NCBI GenBank assembly: GCA_027924025.1
Contig: AP026970.1
Location: forward strand, 2,192,501 to 2,256,500
DNA length: 64,000 bases
Direction of reading: 5' to 3'
DNA from: Comamonadaceae bacterium OS-4
Lineage (GTDB): Bacteria > Pseudomonadota > Gammaproteobacteria > Burkholderiales > Burkholderiaceae_C
In this document: piece by piece, positions 41,201 through 47,890 of the stretch
How the letters are laid out: every line of letters begins with the position of its first letter
How positions within the stretch are numbered: position 1 is the first letter of the stretch
Notes under the pieces: model-generated
The model's input: only the letters and a program-made list of their open reading frames with translations
Databases searched by the model: none
What the model was told of the DNA's origin: nothing
Program-made: the position numbers and the translations under genes

Positions 41201-41870
41201 GAGCCCAAACCCAGGCACCGGGCGCCAACTCGATATCTTGTTCAGCATTCCACTCTGCAAAGGCTACTTTGATCACCCTGCCATCCGGCTGAACGACCCA
41301 CACCGTATCAATAGGCAATTCGGCAGCAATACAAGCGCGAACATACTGTCGCAGTTGCGAAAGAGGCTGATGCGTCACAAGACAGACCTGCCCATCGTGC
41401 CCCATCACCCCGACGGAGCTAGGTCTGCGAAACCAACGAACATGGTCACGATCGCCCAGCACCGGGTCAAACTGTGGTGACACTTGTAACCAATATCCAT
41501 CAGCACTGGCAAGTGGCACACGCCCCGTGACGTGAAGTGACTCCAAGACACGCAAAGCCCCGGTACCACCCGCTTCCCCCGAGGTAGCCATGCGCAGGCC
41601 CGAAACCACGGCATTGCGCAGGGCGAGTTGCGGACCTCGCTCCGCCGCAACCAACCAATGCAAAGCATACGAATTCGGCACTGCAGGCACATTGCGAAGT
41701 ACCCAATCACTCAAGCGCTCGCCTGCCTGAACGGCCCCAGAGACCGCTTCGGTTGGCGGCACGCTTTTCAGTTGCCCGGAATCCAGCAACTCAGCGGAGA
41801 CCCGCGGCGCCCACGCCAAGCCCAGCAGGACCACGAACGTCACATTGCGATTCAAAAATCGGTGATTCAT
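38295..41870 (-). CDS. yjbH: fusion: GfcC-like + YjbH outer-membrane + PAP2 phosphatase
   Basis: A 1191-residue exported protein with a signal peptide ending near VSA-E. Residues about 30-270 look like the capsule protein GfcC (short beta units ending in LAPGAWVWAPGRG). The middle, about 270-950, is a YjbH/GfcD-type outer-membrane barrel (SGSYPYTRGTVMLQPF, GVEAGFRYTDIANRLYG). The C-terminus is a PAP2 phosphatase with K-x6-RP (Lys1076-Pro1084), ASNH (His1109, in place of PSGH) and R-x5-H-x3-D (Arg1140, His1146, Asp1150). PAP2 enzymes dephosphorylate lipid carriers such as undecaprenyl diphosphate. The ATG overlaps the gfcB stop (ATGA). Confidence 0.82.
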   Translation of the reverse strand: MNHRFLNRNVTFVVLLGLAWAPRVSAELLDSGQLKSVPPTEAVSGAVQAGERLSDWVLRNVPAVPNSYALHWLVAAERGPQLALRNAVVSGLRMATSGEAGGTGALRVLESLHVTGRVPLASADGYWLQVSPQFDPVLGDRDHVRWFRRPSSVGVMGHDGQVCLVTHQPLSQLRQYVRACIAAELPIDTVWVVQPDGRVIKVAFAEWNAEQDIELAPGAWVWAPGRGAVGEGTSSNLARFLATQPPAENIWPEKPRFEPAVLQQKRVITKPQLTASDWGEIGLLQTPTARMAPAGSVRTHFSGSYPYTRGTVMLQPFDGVEAGFRYTDIANRLYGESIAGDQTYKDKSIDVKLRLLQESANLPELAVGMRDIGGTGLFSGEYLVANKRWGAWDTSVGVGWGYLGGRGDIQSPLGFLGNSFKKRSTFSGGSGGETNEQNLFRGDASVFGGVQWSSPTGKWVLKAEYEGNNYASEPLGGVEKQDSPFNFGMVYRYSPNVDLSAGYERGNRVMFGLTLHFGLHQLEMPKFLDRPLPALAARPLSPAEPLNWSAIATEINAQTGWTVRAVSIQGHRLVVSAESDGALFLKERVEKAIRVLHHRAPVAVRHFSFELSERGLAMMGLDIDRAEWLAQQTQAQAPALTLPALQARASTARIAPVGERDGSDGFLSDKSASSLVVVPSYSQSFGGPDGFVLYRAGVSAKFEQRLAPTTWLSATLNGRAFDNYDTFVYNAPSNLPRVRTDVRRYVTSSRVTLPELQLTHVEDFGGGHYGSVYGGFLESMYAGVGGEWLYRPWQSNFAFGVDINRVRQRGFSQDFALRDYQVNTGHATAYWDTGWNGLRAKLQVGQYLAGDVGATLDLHRVFANGTTIGAWATKTNVSAEQFGEGSFDKGIYVTIPIDLLLPKTSSGTANVVWSPLTRDGGARLARSVGLFDLTSQRDARSLQWVSDPTTRQKNRFRFGEDLSVIESDTVNSWSQMGGAAKQFGQRVSGVPASAWATGVAGVMLSGFADTELNNWAANHQGGSWERAAKLSNALPVALALGTGALATGLAGDSAADTARASLMAAGVTLGANTVLKYAVGRSRPNDGLGASDFQGGTANAGQSSFASNHVATTFALITPFAQRYDQPGLYALAATSALGRIQQGEHWFSDTVAGAFLGYAIGSLMPSLSAQKPKGWQADVSPQYIGATKRF

Positions 41871-42604
41871 TGCCCCGCCCCACGCAATGGCCATTGGAGA
41901 AACTGAAAACACATTTGAGCGCTCACGCATTGCCGGGAGAAAACCACGCGGGCGCCCCCCGTCTCTTGCGAGACGGCAAACCAGCTCTCCGGCAAAGCCG
42001 ATGGCAAGTTATCTGACACGATTTGCTCACGGAACCATGTGTAATTCGTCATCGAAAAGCGCGGCAAAGCCTCTGACAAAGCAAAAGGCAAGGTGAGCCT
42101 TCCATAGGCGGGAATTGCCATCCGTGTGAGCTTCAGAGGCTCCTCAATGTTCGAGAGATAGCTCGGCAACTCGCTTCTGGACCGCACATAGACGAGAGCA
42201 TTGTTCACCTCTGCGGTTTCCCACGAGGGGATTTTTGACAGGAACCGCACAGCGGTCCAATCAACAGGAAGCCCGTTGGTTCCCACCAGTCTTCCCGATT
42301 GAAACTTGAAGAGTTCACCTCCCGCCGAATACCACACCTCTACAGGTCCCTCTGGAACTTGAAGCACATTGCCAAGTACCAGCACGGTGGGTAACTGCCC
42401 CTCTTGTTGGACCAGCAAATAGCGGAGCGAGGGGTTTAACCGAGATACCAGCTTATCAAGTCGCGCCTTGGTCGATTCACCCCTGTTGAATAAATAGGTA
42501 ACGGTTTCAGTCTCAGGGCCTAGCAGCGAGGAACAGCCACTTACCAAGACTAGGAGCCCCCCAAAAATGAGTCGCGCAATAAGATTCAATGGAGGATGCC
42601 CCAA
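41867..42604 (-). CDS. gfcB: YjbF/GfcB-family lipoprotein
   Basis: A 245-residue lipoprotein with lipobox LVSGC. The body (TVTYLFNRGESTKARLDKLV... and W-rich PSWETAEVNN) resembles the YjbF/GfcB family found with group 4 capsule and YjbEFGH exopolysaccharide loci, function unproven. There is no ATG. TTG 42604 or TTG 42589 are the candidate starts, the second giving a compact signal MNLIARLIFGG. The TTG at 42604 touches the T tract of the gfcA terminator, so translation may depend on read-through. Confidence 0.75.
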   Translation of the reverse strand: MGHPPLNLIARLIFGGLLVLVSGCSSLLGPETETVTYLFNRGESTKARLDKLVSRLNPSLRYLLVQQEGQLPTVLVLGNVLQVPEGPVEVWYSAGGELFKFQSGRLVGTNGLPVDWTAVRFLSKIPSWETAEVNNALVYVRSRSELPSYLSNIEEPLKLTRMAIPAYGRLTLPFALSEALPRFSMTNYTWFREQIVSDNLPSALPESWFAVSQETGGARVVFSRQCVSAQMCFQFLQWPLRGAGQ

Positions 42605-42628
42605 TAAAAAAGGCGCCCGCAGGCGCCT
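42605..42628 (-). terminator. intrinsic terminator after gfcA-like gene
   Basis: On the minus strand AGGCGCC-tgcg-GGCGCCT is followed by T residues. It lies between the small gfcA-like gene and gfcB, so it probably lets only part of the transcripts reach gfcB and the yjbH fusion gene. Confidence 0.85.
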
Positions 42629-42645
42629 CGGAAAACAGAAGCTGG

Positions 42646-42915
42646 TTAGCGAACCGAGCCGGCAGTTGTTCCCTGCGTAGTTCCGCTGGTGGACTTTGTA
42701 GTTTCAGTTGCAACCACTGCGGCAACGCCAACGCCAATTGCAATCAAGGCAGGTGCTGCCGCAGCGACTGTAGTTCCACCAACCACAACAGCACCGCTAA
42801 CCGCAGTGCTACCACCAACGGGAGCAACCACCGTCGCCGCTTCTTGCGCAAACACCGGCAGAGCGGCCACAGAAGCCAAGGCAATTACGGCGGCCATCAA
42901 TTTAGAAACTTTCAT
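42646..42915 (-). CDS. small exported GfcA/YjbE-like protein
   Basis: An 89-residue protein with a signal peptide ending at VFA-Q. It then has Val/Ala/Gly-rich segments (APALIAIGVGVAAVVA, likely one membrane span) and a Thr/Ser/Gly tail. This matches the small low-complexity proteins GfcA and YjbE that open the gfc and yjb operons. ATG 42915 is preceded by AAAAGGGG. The role is unknown, perhaps structural and abundant given the terminator right after it. Confidence 0.7.
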   Translation of the reverse strand: MKVSKLMAAVIALASVAALPVFAQEAATVVAPVGGSTAVSGAVVVGGTTVAAAAPALIAIGVGVAAVVATETTKSTSGTTQGTTAGSVR

Positions 42916-43006
42916 AGTAAACCCCTTTTAAAAAATCTATGAATCAAACCAAGCCAGGCCAACGTACAGCCGCCCCAGACTCTCTAATATTACTACACTC
43001 AGGCCA

Positions 43007-44173
43007 TCAATTCATCCCGAAAGATCGTCGAACAGCGTGTCGCAAACGCAACATCTTCTCTGCCGACTCAGGGTCGGCGACTGCATTTTTGACAGCATGG
43101 CGCATGAAGACAAAAAGTAACAACACAACAAAAGATGCAAGGGTCGCCAGAATTGCAATCAGTGCCTTCTTCGGTTTGCTTTTCCTCTCGGGAGGAACTG
43201 CTGCATCCACCACCTGAATTAGCGCTCCCTCACGGGCCTCATCTACCCGGGCCAGTTCGTATTGTTTGGAAAACAATTCAAAAAGCGTTTCGTAGTATTT
43301 GACGTCCCGAACTCGCCCGACGTAGCCCGCGTTATCACCATCTACCGGAGATGGCTTCTCCAATTTTGCAAATTGTGTCCGTAGTGCGGAAAGCTCCGTC
43401 ATCGCCTGTTTGAAGTCCGGTGCAGACTCTGTGAGGTAGCCCCGCATACTGGCCACCTTTACTTCTTGGGCAGCTATTTGCGCCTGCACTTGCGCTACTG
43501 CGCTGATTGCGGCAGCAGGACTGGACTTTAGAGCAGAGCTATTGACACCCGAACTTCGGAGTGCAGTCTCCGCAATCGACAGATTTCGCTTGGTAGCTTC
43601 GAGCTGGGTTTCAAAGAAGACCCTGCGCTGCTGCGCCTCGGTAACCGCCAAGCGGGCAAGCAACGCTCGAAGTTCTTCGACGTAGGCATTTGCAATATCC
43701 GCGGCAAGCTTGGGAGAGCTGCTATCGACAGAGACCACGATAAGGCCGTCTTTGCCTGACGTGATTTTGCTAACTCCATCCAATTTCACTCGGGCATCAG
43801 TCAAAGACTCAACCTCAAACTGCTCAAGCAAGCCGAATCTGCCGATCAGCGCATTGGCCACCGCGTCGCTTTTCAACAGCGAAACATATTGATCATTCGG
43901 ACTCTTGATGCCTGCGGCTGCACCGGCCACACCGCCTAAGGCCCCAAGGCTTTGCAGCATCATGGCGGCACCCCCCTGTTGCTGCTGCGGCGGCATGAAT
44001 ACGGTGCTGGCGGTGTAGGTTGGCGCCAGGGTGAATGAAATTGCAAGTGCTGCAAGCCCCAAAGCAATCGGAGCCAGGATCAGTAACCGGAGGTTTTCGG
44101 CAATGACTTGAAGCAGGTCCAAGAGACTGATTTCGTCGTTTTCAACCGTATCTGTAATGGATTCGTTGTTCAT
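43007..44173 (-). CDS. Wzz-family chain-length / co-polymerase protein
   Basis: A 388-residue inner-membrane protein with two membrane helices, near residues 30-52 and 338-358, and a large coiled-coil periplasmic domain between (Wzz plus GNVR-type region). It shows the typical PTYTASTVFMPP after TM1 and the Pro-rich VVDAAVPPERKSKPKK before TM2. It lacks the cytosolic tyrosine-kinase domain of Wzc, and no separate kinase gene lies nearby. It should set polysaccharide length or link to the outer-membrane exporter. ATG 44173 lies eight bases after the export protein gene. Confidence 0.88.
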   Translation of the reverse strand: MNNESITDTVENDEISLLDLLQVIAENLRLLILAPIALGLAALAISFTLAPTYTASTVFMPPQQQQGGAAMMLQSLGALGGVAGAAAGIKSPNDQYVSLLKSDAVANALIGRFGLLEQFEVESLTDARVKLDGVSKITSGKDGLIVVSVDSSSPKLAADIANAYVEELRALLARLAVTEAQQRRVFFETQLEATKRNLSIAETALRSSGVNSSALKSSPAAAISAVAQVQAQIAAQEVKVASMRGYLTESAPDFKQAMTELSALRTQFAKLEKPSPVDGDNAGYVGRVRDVKYYETLFELFSKQYELARVDEAREGALIQVVDAAVPPERKSKPKKALIAILATLASFVVLLLFVFMRHAVKNAVADPESAEKMLRLRHAVRRSFGMN

Positions 44174-44181
44174 GGAATTGA

Positions 44182-46536
44182 TCAGTTCCGCAGAGTTTTG
44201 ATAGCCGCGGCGCCGATACCCAAATTGGCAAAAATCTGGGTCAAATCTTTCAGTGACCTCACGGTAAATGCGTAAACAGATTCACGGTCCAGCTTCGCGG
44301 GCACGACCAGGGTATCTCCGGGCATCACAGCAAGTGACTCAAAACCACTGCCGAATATCCGATTGCTATTCCGCCTAGACACCACACTGCCATCGGCCCT
44401 CAACACAAAAGCACCGCTGGACTCGGCATCTTCAGTGGTACCCGCGGCTCGCACCACGTCACCCACGGTCTTGCCTGGTTTGTAAATCATCGCGTTCTCG
44501 TTATAAACAGCCCCGAAAGCCGAAATGAACCCGGGCGTAGACGGCACCAGCACACGATCCCCGTCTTCTAGGGGAAGTTGGGGCAGTCCGGCCAAGCTCT
44601 GGGCTGCGGTGTCGAGTTCTAATGCCAACCGGCCATTGCTCTTGAGCGCTTTCAGGCGGTCAATTTGCGATTTCAGTTGCACTTGCTGTTGTTGGGCGAC
44701 CAAAGCCAAGGTCGCAGCGTCTTGTCCATTGGTGGCGGGACTGGTCTGTACCTTGCTTTGCAACTCACCCTCCAAGCGCCGAACCAGTGAACTCAGGTTT
44801 TCTTGCTGTCGCAGGCGGACCGACTCCCGGCTGAACTCTGTGCCAAACAAATAGGCCTGTGGGGTCAAACCACCAATACGCTTAATCAGCTGCGGCAAGG
44901 TCTCGCCGGGAAGAGCCTCATACACGCCGGGAGCTGCTACTTCCCCCTCCAAACGAACCAACCGCGTCTGTTTTTCCTGAGGTAGTTCCATGTCTTTTTG
45001 ACTGACGATAGTCAGGACATCCCCCGCTTGCAAAACGAGGTTGTGCTTGGGATCACGCTCCACGACCGCCTTGGCGAGATTGAAAGGAACCAGCGTGACA
45101 CTCAAATCAGCGCGAGACAAACGTTCAATGACCGCGTAATCCCAGTTGATTTGTTCATTTTTATTTTTCACCCGTTCGTCGAAACCACGCTTTTCCTCCC
45201 TACTACCTGCACCTTTCGTATCGGTGTCACTTGGAATGCGGGTCAAGCCATTCATACGGCGGTAGTATTCTTGGGTGATGAGCGCATCCCGTTCTGGAAT
45301 CAAATCTGAAACACGCATTCCGTCGAACCAGCTGTATCGAAGAGGCTCAGCGACCACTCCCTGAAGGGTTACCGCGTTGGAAAACGCACCGCTGACAGGC
45401 AACAGTGTCAAGATGTCGCCAGGTACCAAGGCTTGTGCCAGCCCTTTGGCATCCAGAGCAATGTCAACTACCTGTCGTGGGGGTGTTTTGTCCGCGAAGA
45501 CACGTTCAAGCAATGCTTTGCGGAAATTTGCGACCGGGGAAGCACCGCCGCCCAAAGCCAACACATCGCCGATAGTGGTCGTCGCATCTTTGAGTTCGTA
45601 AACCGCTTTTTGGTCATACGCACCTGCTATGGCAACACGACGGGTCGCTGGTGGAATAAAGACGACGTCGCCGGGCAACACAGGCATATCGGCTGATTTA
45701 TCGCCTCTGGCGATGAAGTCGTATAAATCAAGCTTCGTCACCACACGACCTGCGCGACGTAACTCAATACTTCGCATTGACCCGTTTGCGCTCGGGCCAC
45801 CGCTGGCAAACAGAACATTCACCAAGGTGCTGAGGCTGGAAACAGAGTAGGTACCAGGGCGACGCGCTTGGCCCACCACATAGACTTGGACGCTACGCAA
45901 CTTCCCCAACGTGGCGCTCAGGCCGAAGTTCGTAAACACCTTGCTGAGGTGCCCTTTCAGGGCGGGTTCGAGATTGGCGCTGGTCACGCCGGCCAGCGAA
46001 AGCGATCCCACCTTCGGAATGAAAATTCGCCCTTCACGGTCCAATACGAACGAGGCGGACTCGTCAATAGCGCCCCAAATTTGTACTTGCACTTCGTCGC
46101 CGGGGCCAAGCACATAGTTTGCCGGGGCAGCGAGGCCCGCATCGGGTGCGTAGGTCTGAGGAAACTCAAACAGTTGACTCCCGAATATCGGAAGCAGCGT
46201 ACCTGTGGACTCTTGGGCAAACTTTTGAAATTGGCTCGGTGGCTCTTCTTTCCATGCCGCACTACCCGTTTCAGGCAACGTCAACGCCGACTCACTGGCG
46301 ACAGACGGCTCATTAGACTTAGCCTGCCTGCTAGGCAGAGCAACGCCCCTGGCTTGATTGGGGGCGCTTGAGACACCATTGACAGTAGATGGCAAGTTGC
46401 GAACGGGCGCCTCTGCGCCAACCTGACCTGCATTAGAAAAAGTGCCGGCATTACCGAACTGTGCATTGGTGACAGAAGCACAGCCCAACACACCCAAGGC
46501 CAGTGTGATTCGGGATAAAAAATACGAAAACTTCAT
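44182..46536 (-). CDS. large polysaccharide export protein (Wza/GfcE type, several SLBB domains)
   Basis: A 784-residue exporter. The Poly_export domain begins near residue 140 (YVLGPGDEVQVQIWG) and is followed by at least four SLBB-type units (VYVVGQARRPGTYSV, VRLEGEVAAPGVYEAL and similar). The C-terminus has a helix-forming end. The N-terminal signal could be read as a lipoprotein signal (VLGC) or as Sec cleavage after TNA. It is twice as long as Wza, as in larger SLBB exporters. ATG 46536 is preferred to TTG 46545. It is the first gene of the leftward export cassette. Confidence 0.88.
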   Translation of the reverse strand: MKFSYFLSRITLALGVLGCASVTNAQFGNAGTFSNAGQVGAEAPVRNLPSTVNGVSSAPNQARGVALPSRQAKSNEPSVASESALTLPETGSAAWKEEPPSQFQKFAQESTGTLLPIFGSQLFEFPQTYAPDAGLAAPANYVLGPGDEVQVQIWGAIDESASFVLDREGRIFIPKVGSLSLAGVTSANLEPALKGHLSKVFTNFGLSATLGKLRSVQVYVVGQARRPGTYSVSSLSTLVNVLFASGGPSANGSMRSIELRRAGRVVTKLDLYDFIARGDKSADMPVLPGDVVFIPPATRRVAIAGAYDQKAVYELKDATTTIGDVLALGGGASPVANFRKALLERVFADKTPPRQVVDIALDAKGLAQALVPGDILTLLPVSGAFSNAVTLQGVVAEPLRYSWFDGMRVSDLIPERDALITQEYYRRMNGLTRIPSDTDTKGAGSREEKRGFDERVKNKNEQINWDYAVIERLSRADLSVTLVPFNLAKAVVERDPKHNLVLQAGDVLTIVSQKDMELPQEKQTRLVRLEGEVAAPGVYEALPGETLPQLIKRIGGLTPQAYLFGTEFSRESVRLRQQENLSSLVRRLEGELQSKVQTSPATNGQDAATLALVAQQQQVQLKSQIDRLKALKSNGRLALELDTAAQSLAGLPQLPLEDGDRVLVPSTPGFISAFGAVYNENAMIYKPGKTVGDVVRAAGTTEDAESSGAFVLRADGSVVSRRNSNRIFGSGFESLAVMPGDTLVVPAKLDRESVYAFTVRSLKDLTQIFANLGIGAAAIKTLRN

Positions 46537-46545
46537 AGAAACCAA

Positions 46546-46835
46546 ACCTAACCAGAAATAAAACTTCGACTAAGAATATTTATCAGGCCGAAAAGGCCCG
46601 GGTCCACGAGATCCACCAGGCAACAGCACCGGAGAGACCTTTCAAGAAACACTGAACTAGGCTCATCAATCCGGCATCAGCTCTGGAACAACACTAGTAG
46701 GCCGCCAGTTTTACGCTGTGCCGATGACAGCGCATCTGGATTTGTTATCGCTCGTCCGCGTCACAAAACAAAAACGCCCGTAGTCTACCCTGCTCAGGAA
46801 AGACGATTCCCAAACCATCCGCTTACCGCTTCCCA
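46546..46835. other. intergenic region upstream of the export cassette
   Basis: About 290 bases without a credible gene, AT-richer than the flanks. It must hold the promoter of the leftward export operon. A TAAATATTCT stretch on the minus strand is a possible -10 area, but no convincing -35 was seen. No insertion sequence or inverted terminal repeats were recognised. Confidence 0.5.
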
Positions 46836-47265
46836 ACAAACTAGCTCTGCGTAGCCCGCCCGATCAATCCCTTCTCGTCGTAAAGAGCCGACTCCGCCAG
46901 CCCCCCGCCGTGGCTGGACAAATGGGTGCGAGCGTCCAAGCACACCCACTCGCCCACCGGCTTGCGCAGCAGGTTGATGGTGAGGTCGGAGTTCACAAAC
47001 ACGTGGGTCGACAAATCCAGAATCGCGCTGATGCCGTTGCCCGAGTCGGCCGCCACCGCCACGCGCTGGTAGGCACTTGGCGTTTGGCCCATCAGCAGCG
47101 GATGGCTCGTGCGAAACCACACCGCGCTCGGGCCGGCAAACATGTGGCCCTGGGCCATGCGCGTTTCCACCAGATCGGGGTAGCCCCATTCATGGTGCGC
47201 AAACGGGAAAGCGCTGCACGGGTGACGCATCCGGTGACTTCGGTGCCAGCGGCAAGGGGTGGCCG
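46836..47265 (-). pseudogene. 3' fragment of thioesterase gene (duplicate of 50426-50854)
   Basis: These 430 bases match 50426-50854 with about 25 substitutions and one extra base by direct comparison. They correspond to the C-terminal half of the thioesterase at 50413-51237. The inserted base (near 47209) shifts the frame, and a substitution makes a stop four residues before the normal C-terminus. The start half is missing, because at GTGGCCG (47259-47265) the sequence switches to gntR. It is a dead remnant. Confidence 0.9.
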
Positions 47266-47873
47266 AGCTGCTGCGCCAGCGCATCTTCAAGCGCGAGTTG
47301 GAGCCCGGCAGCTGGATTGACGAACTGAAGATTGCCGAAGAGTTCGGCATCAGCCGCACCCCCCTGCGTGAGGCCCTGAAAGTACTGGCCGCCGAAGGCC
47401 TGGTGACCATGAAGGTGCGCCGTGGCGCTTATGTGACCGAGGTGTCGCAACAAGACCTGGCCGATGTGTACCACCTGCTCAGCCTACTGGAGAGCGACGC
47501 GGCCGGCGTAGTGGCCACCAAGGCCACCGACGCGGAAATCAAGGAACTGCAGGCTTTGCACAAAGCACTGGAGGCAGCGGCCAAACCCGGCAAAGACAAG
47601 GCTGCCACCACCGACCAATTTTTCGCGGTGAATGAGAAGTTCCACATGCGCCTGCTCGAGATTGCCAACAACCGCTGGCGCGACCAGATGGTGGCCGACC
47701 TGCGCAAGGTCATGAAGCTCAACCGCCACAACTCCCTGCTCAAGACCGGGCGCATTGAAGAGTCTCTGGCCGAGCACCGCGCCATCATGGACGCCTTGGC
47801 TGCCCGCGACCCTGCGCTCACCGCGCAGCGCATGGCGGAGCACTTTGCCAACGGGCTCGAAGCGGCCACCTGA
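47259..47873 (+). pseudogene. 5'-truncated second copy of the GntR regulator
   Basis: Bases 47259-47857 equal 37673-38271 at 597 of 599 positions; the two differences seen are silent GAA/GAG changes. The first 22 codons of the intact gene, including the start of the winged helix, are absent. An in-frame stop at 47235 leaves only GTG 47259 as a start, with AAGGGG directly against it rather than spaced. If made, the 204-residue product keeps most of the HTH and all of the ligand domain. The C-terminus differs (GLEAAT instead of GLTAAE). The GGDEF gene follows after 17 bases. Confidence 0.75.
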
Positions 47874-47890
47874 ACTCCATAGAATGGGGC

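Noticed and set aside
43007..44173. Wzc-type tyrosine kinase in the Wzz-like protein
   Set aside because: The protein ends 30 residues after the second membrane helix; there is no Walker motif or Tyr-rich tail.
46546..47265. Insertion sequence at the edge of the duplication
   Set aside because: No transposase frame or terminal inverted repeats were found; the junction is explained by the shared GTGGCCG.
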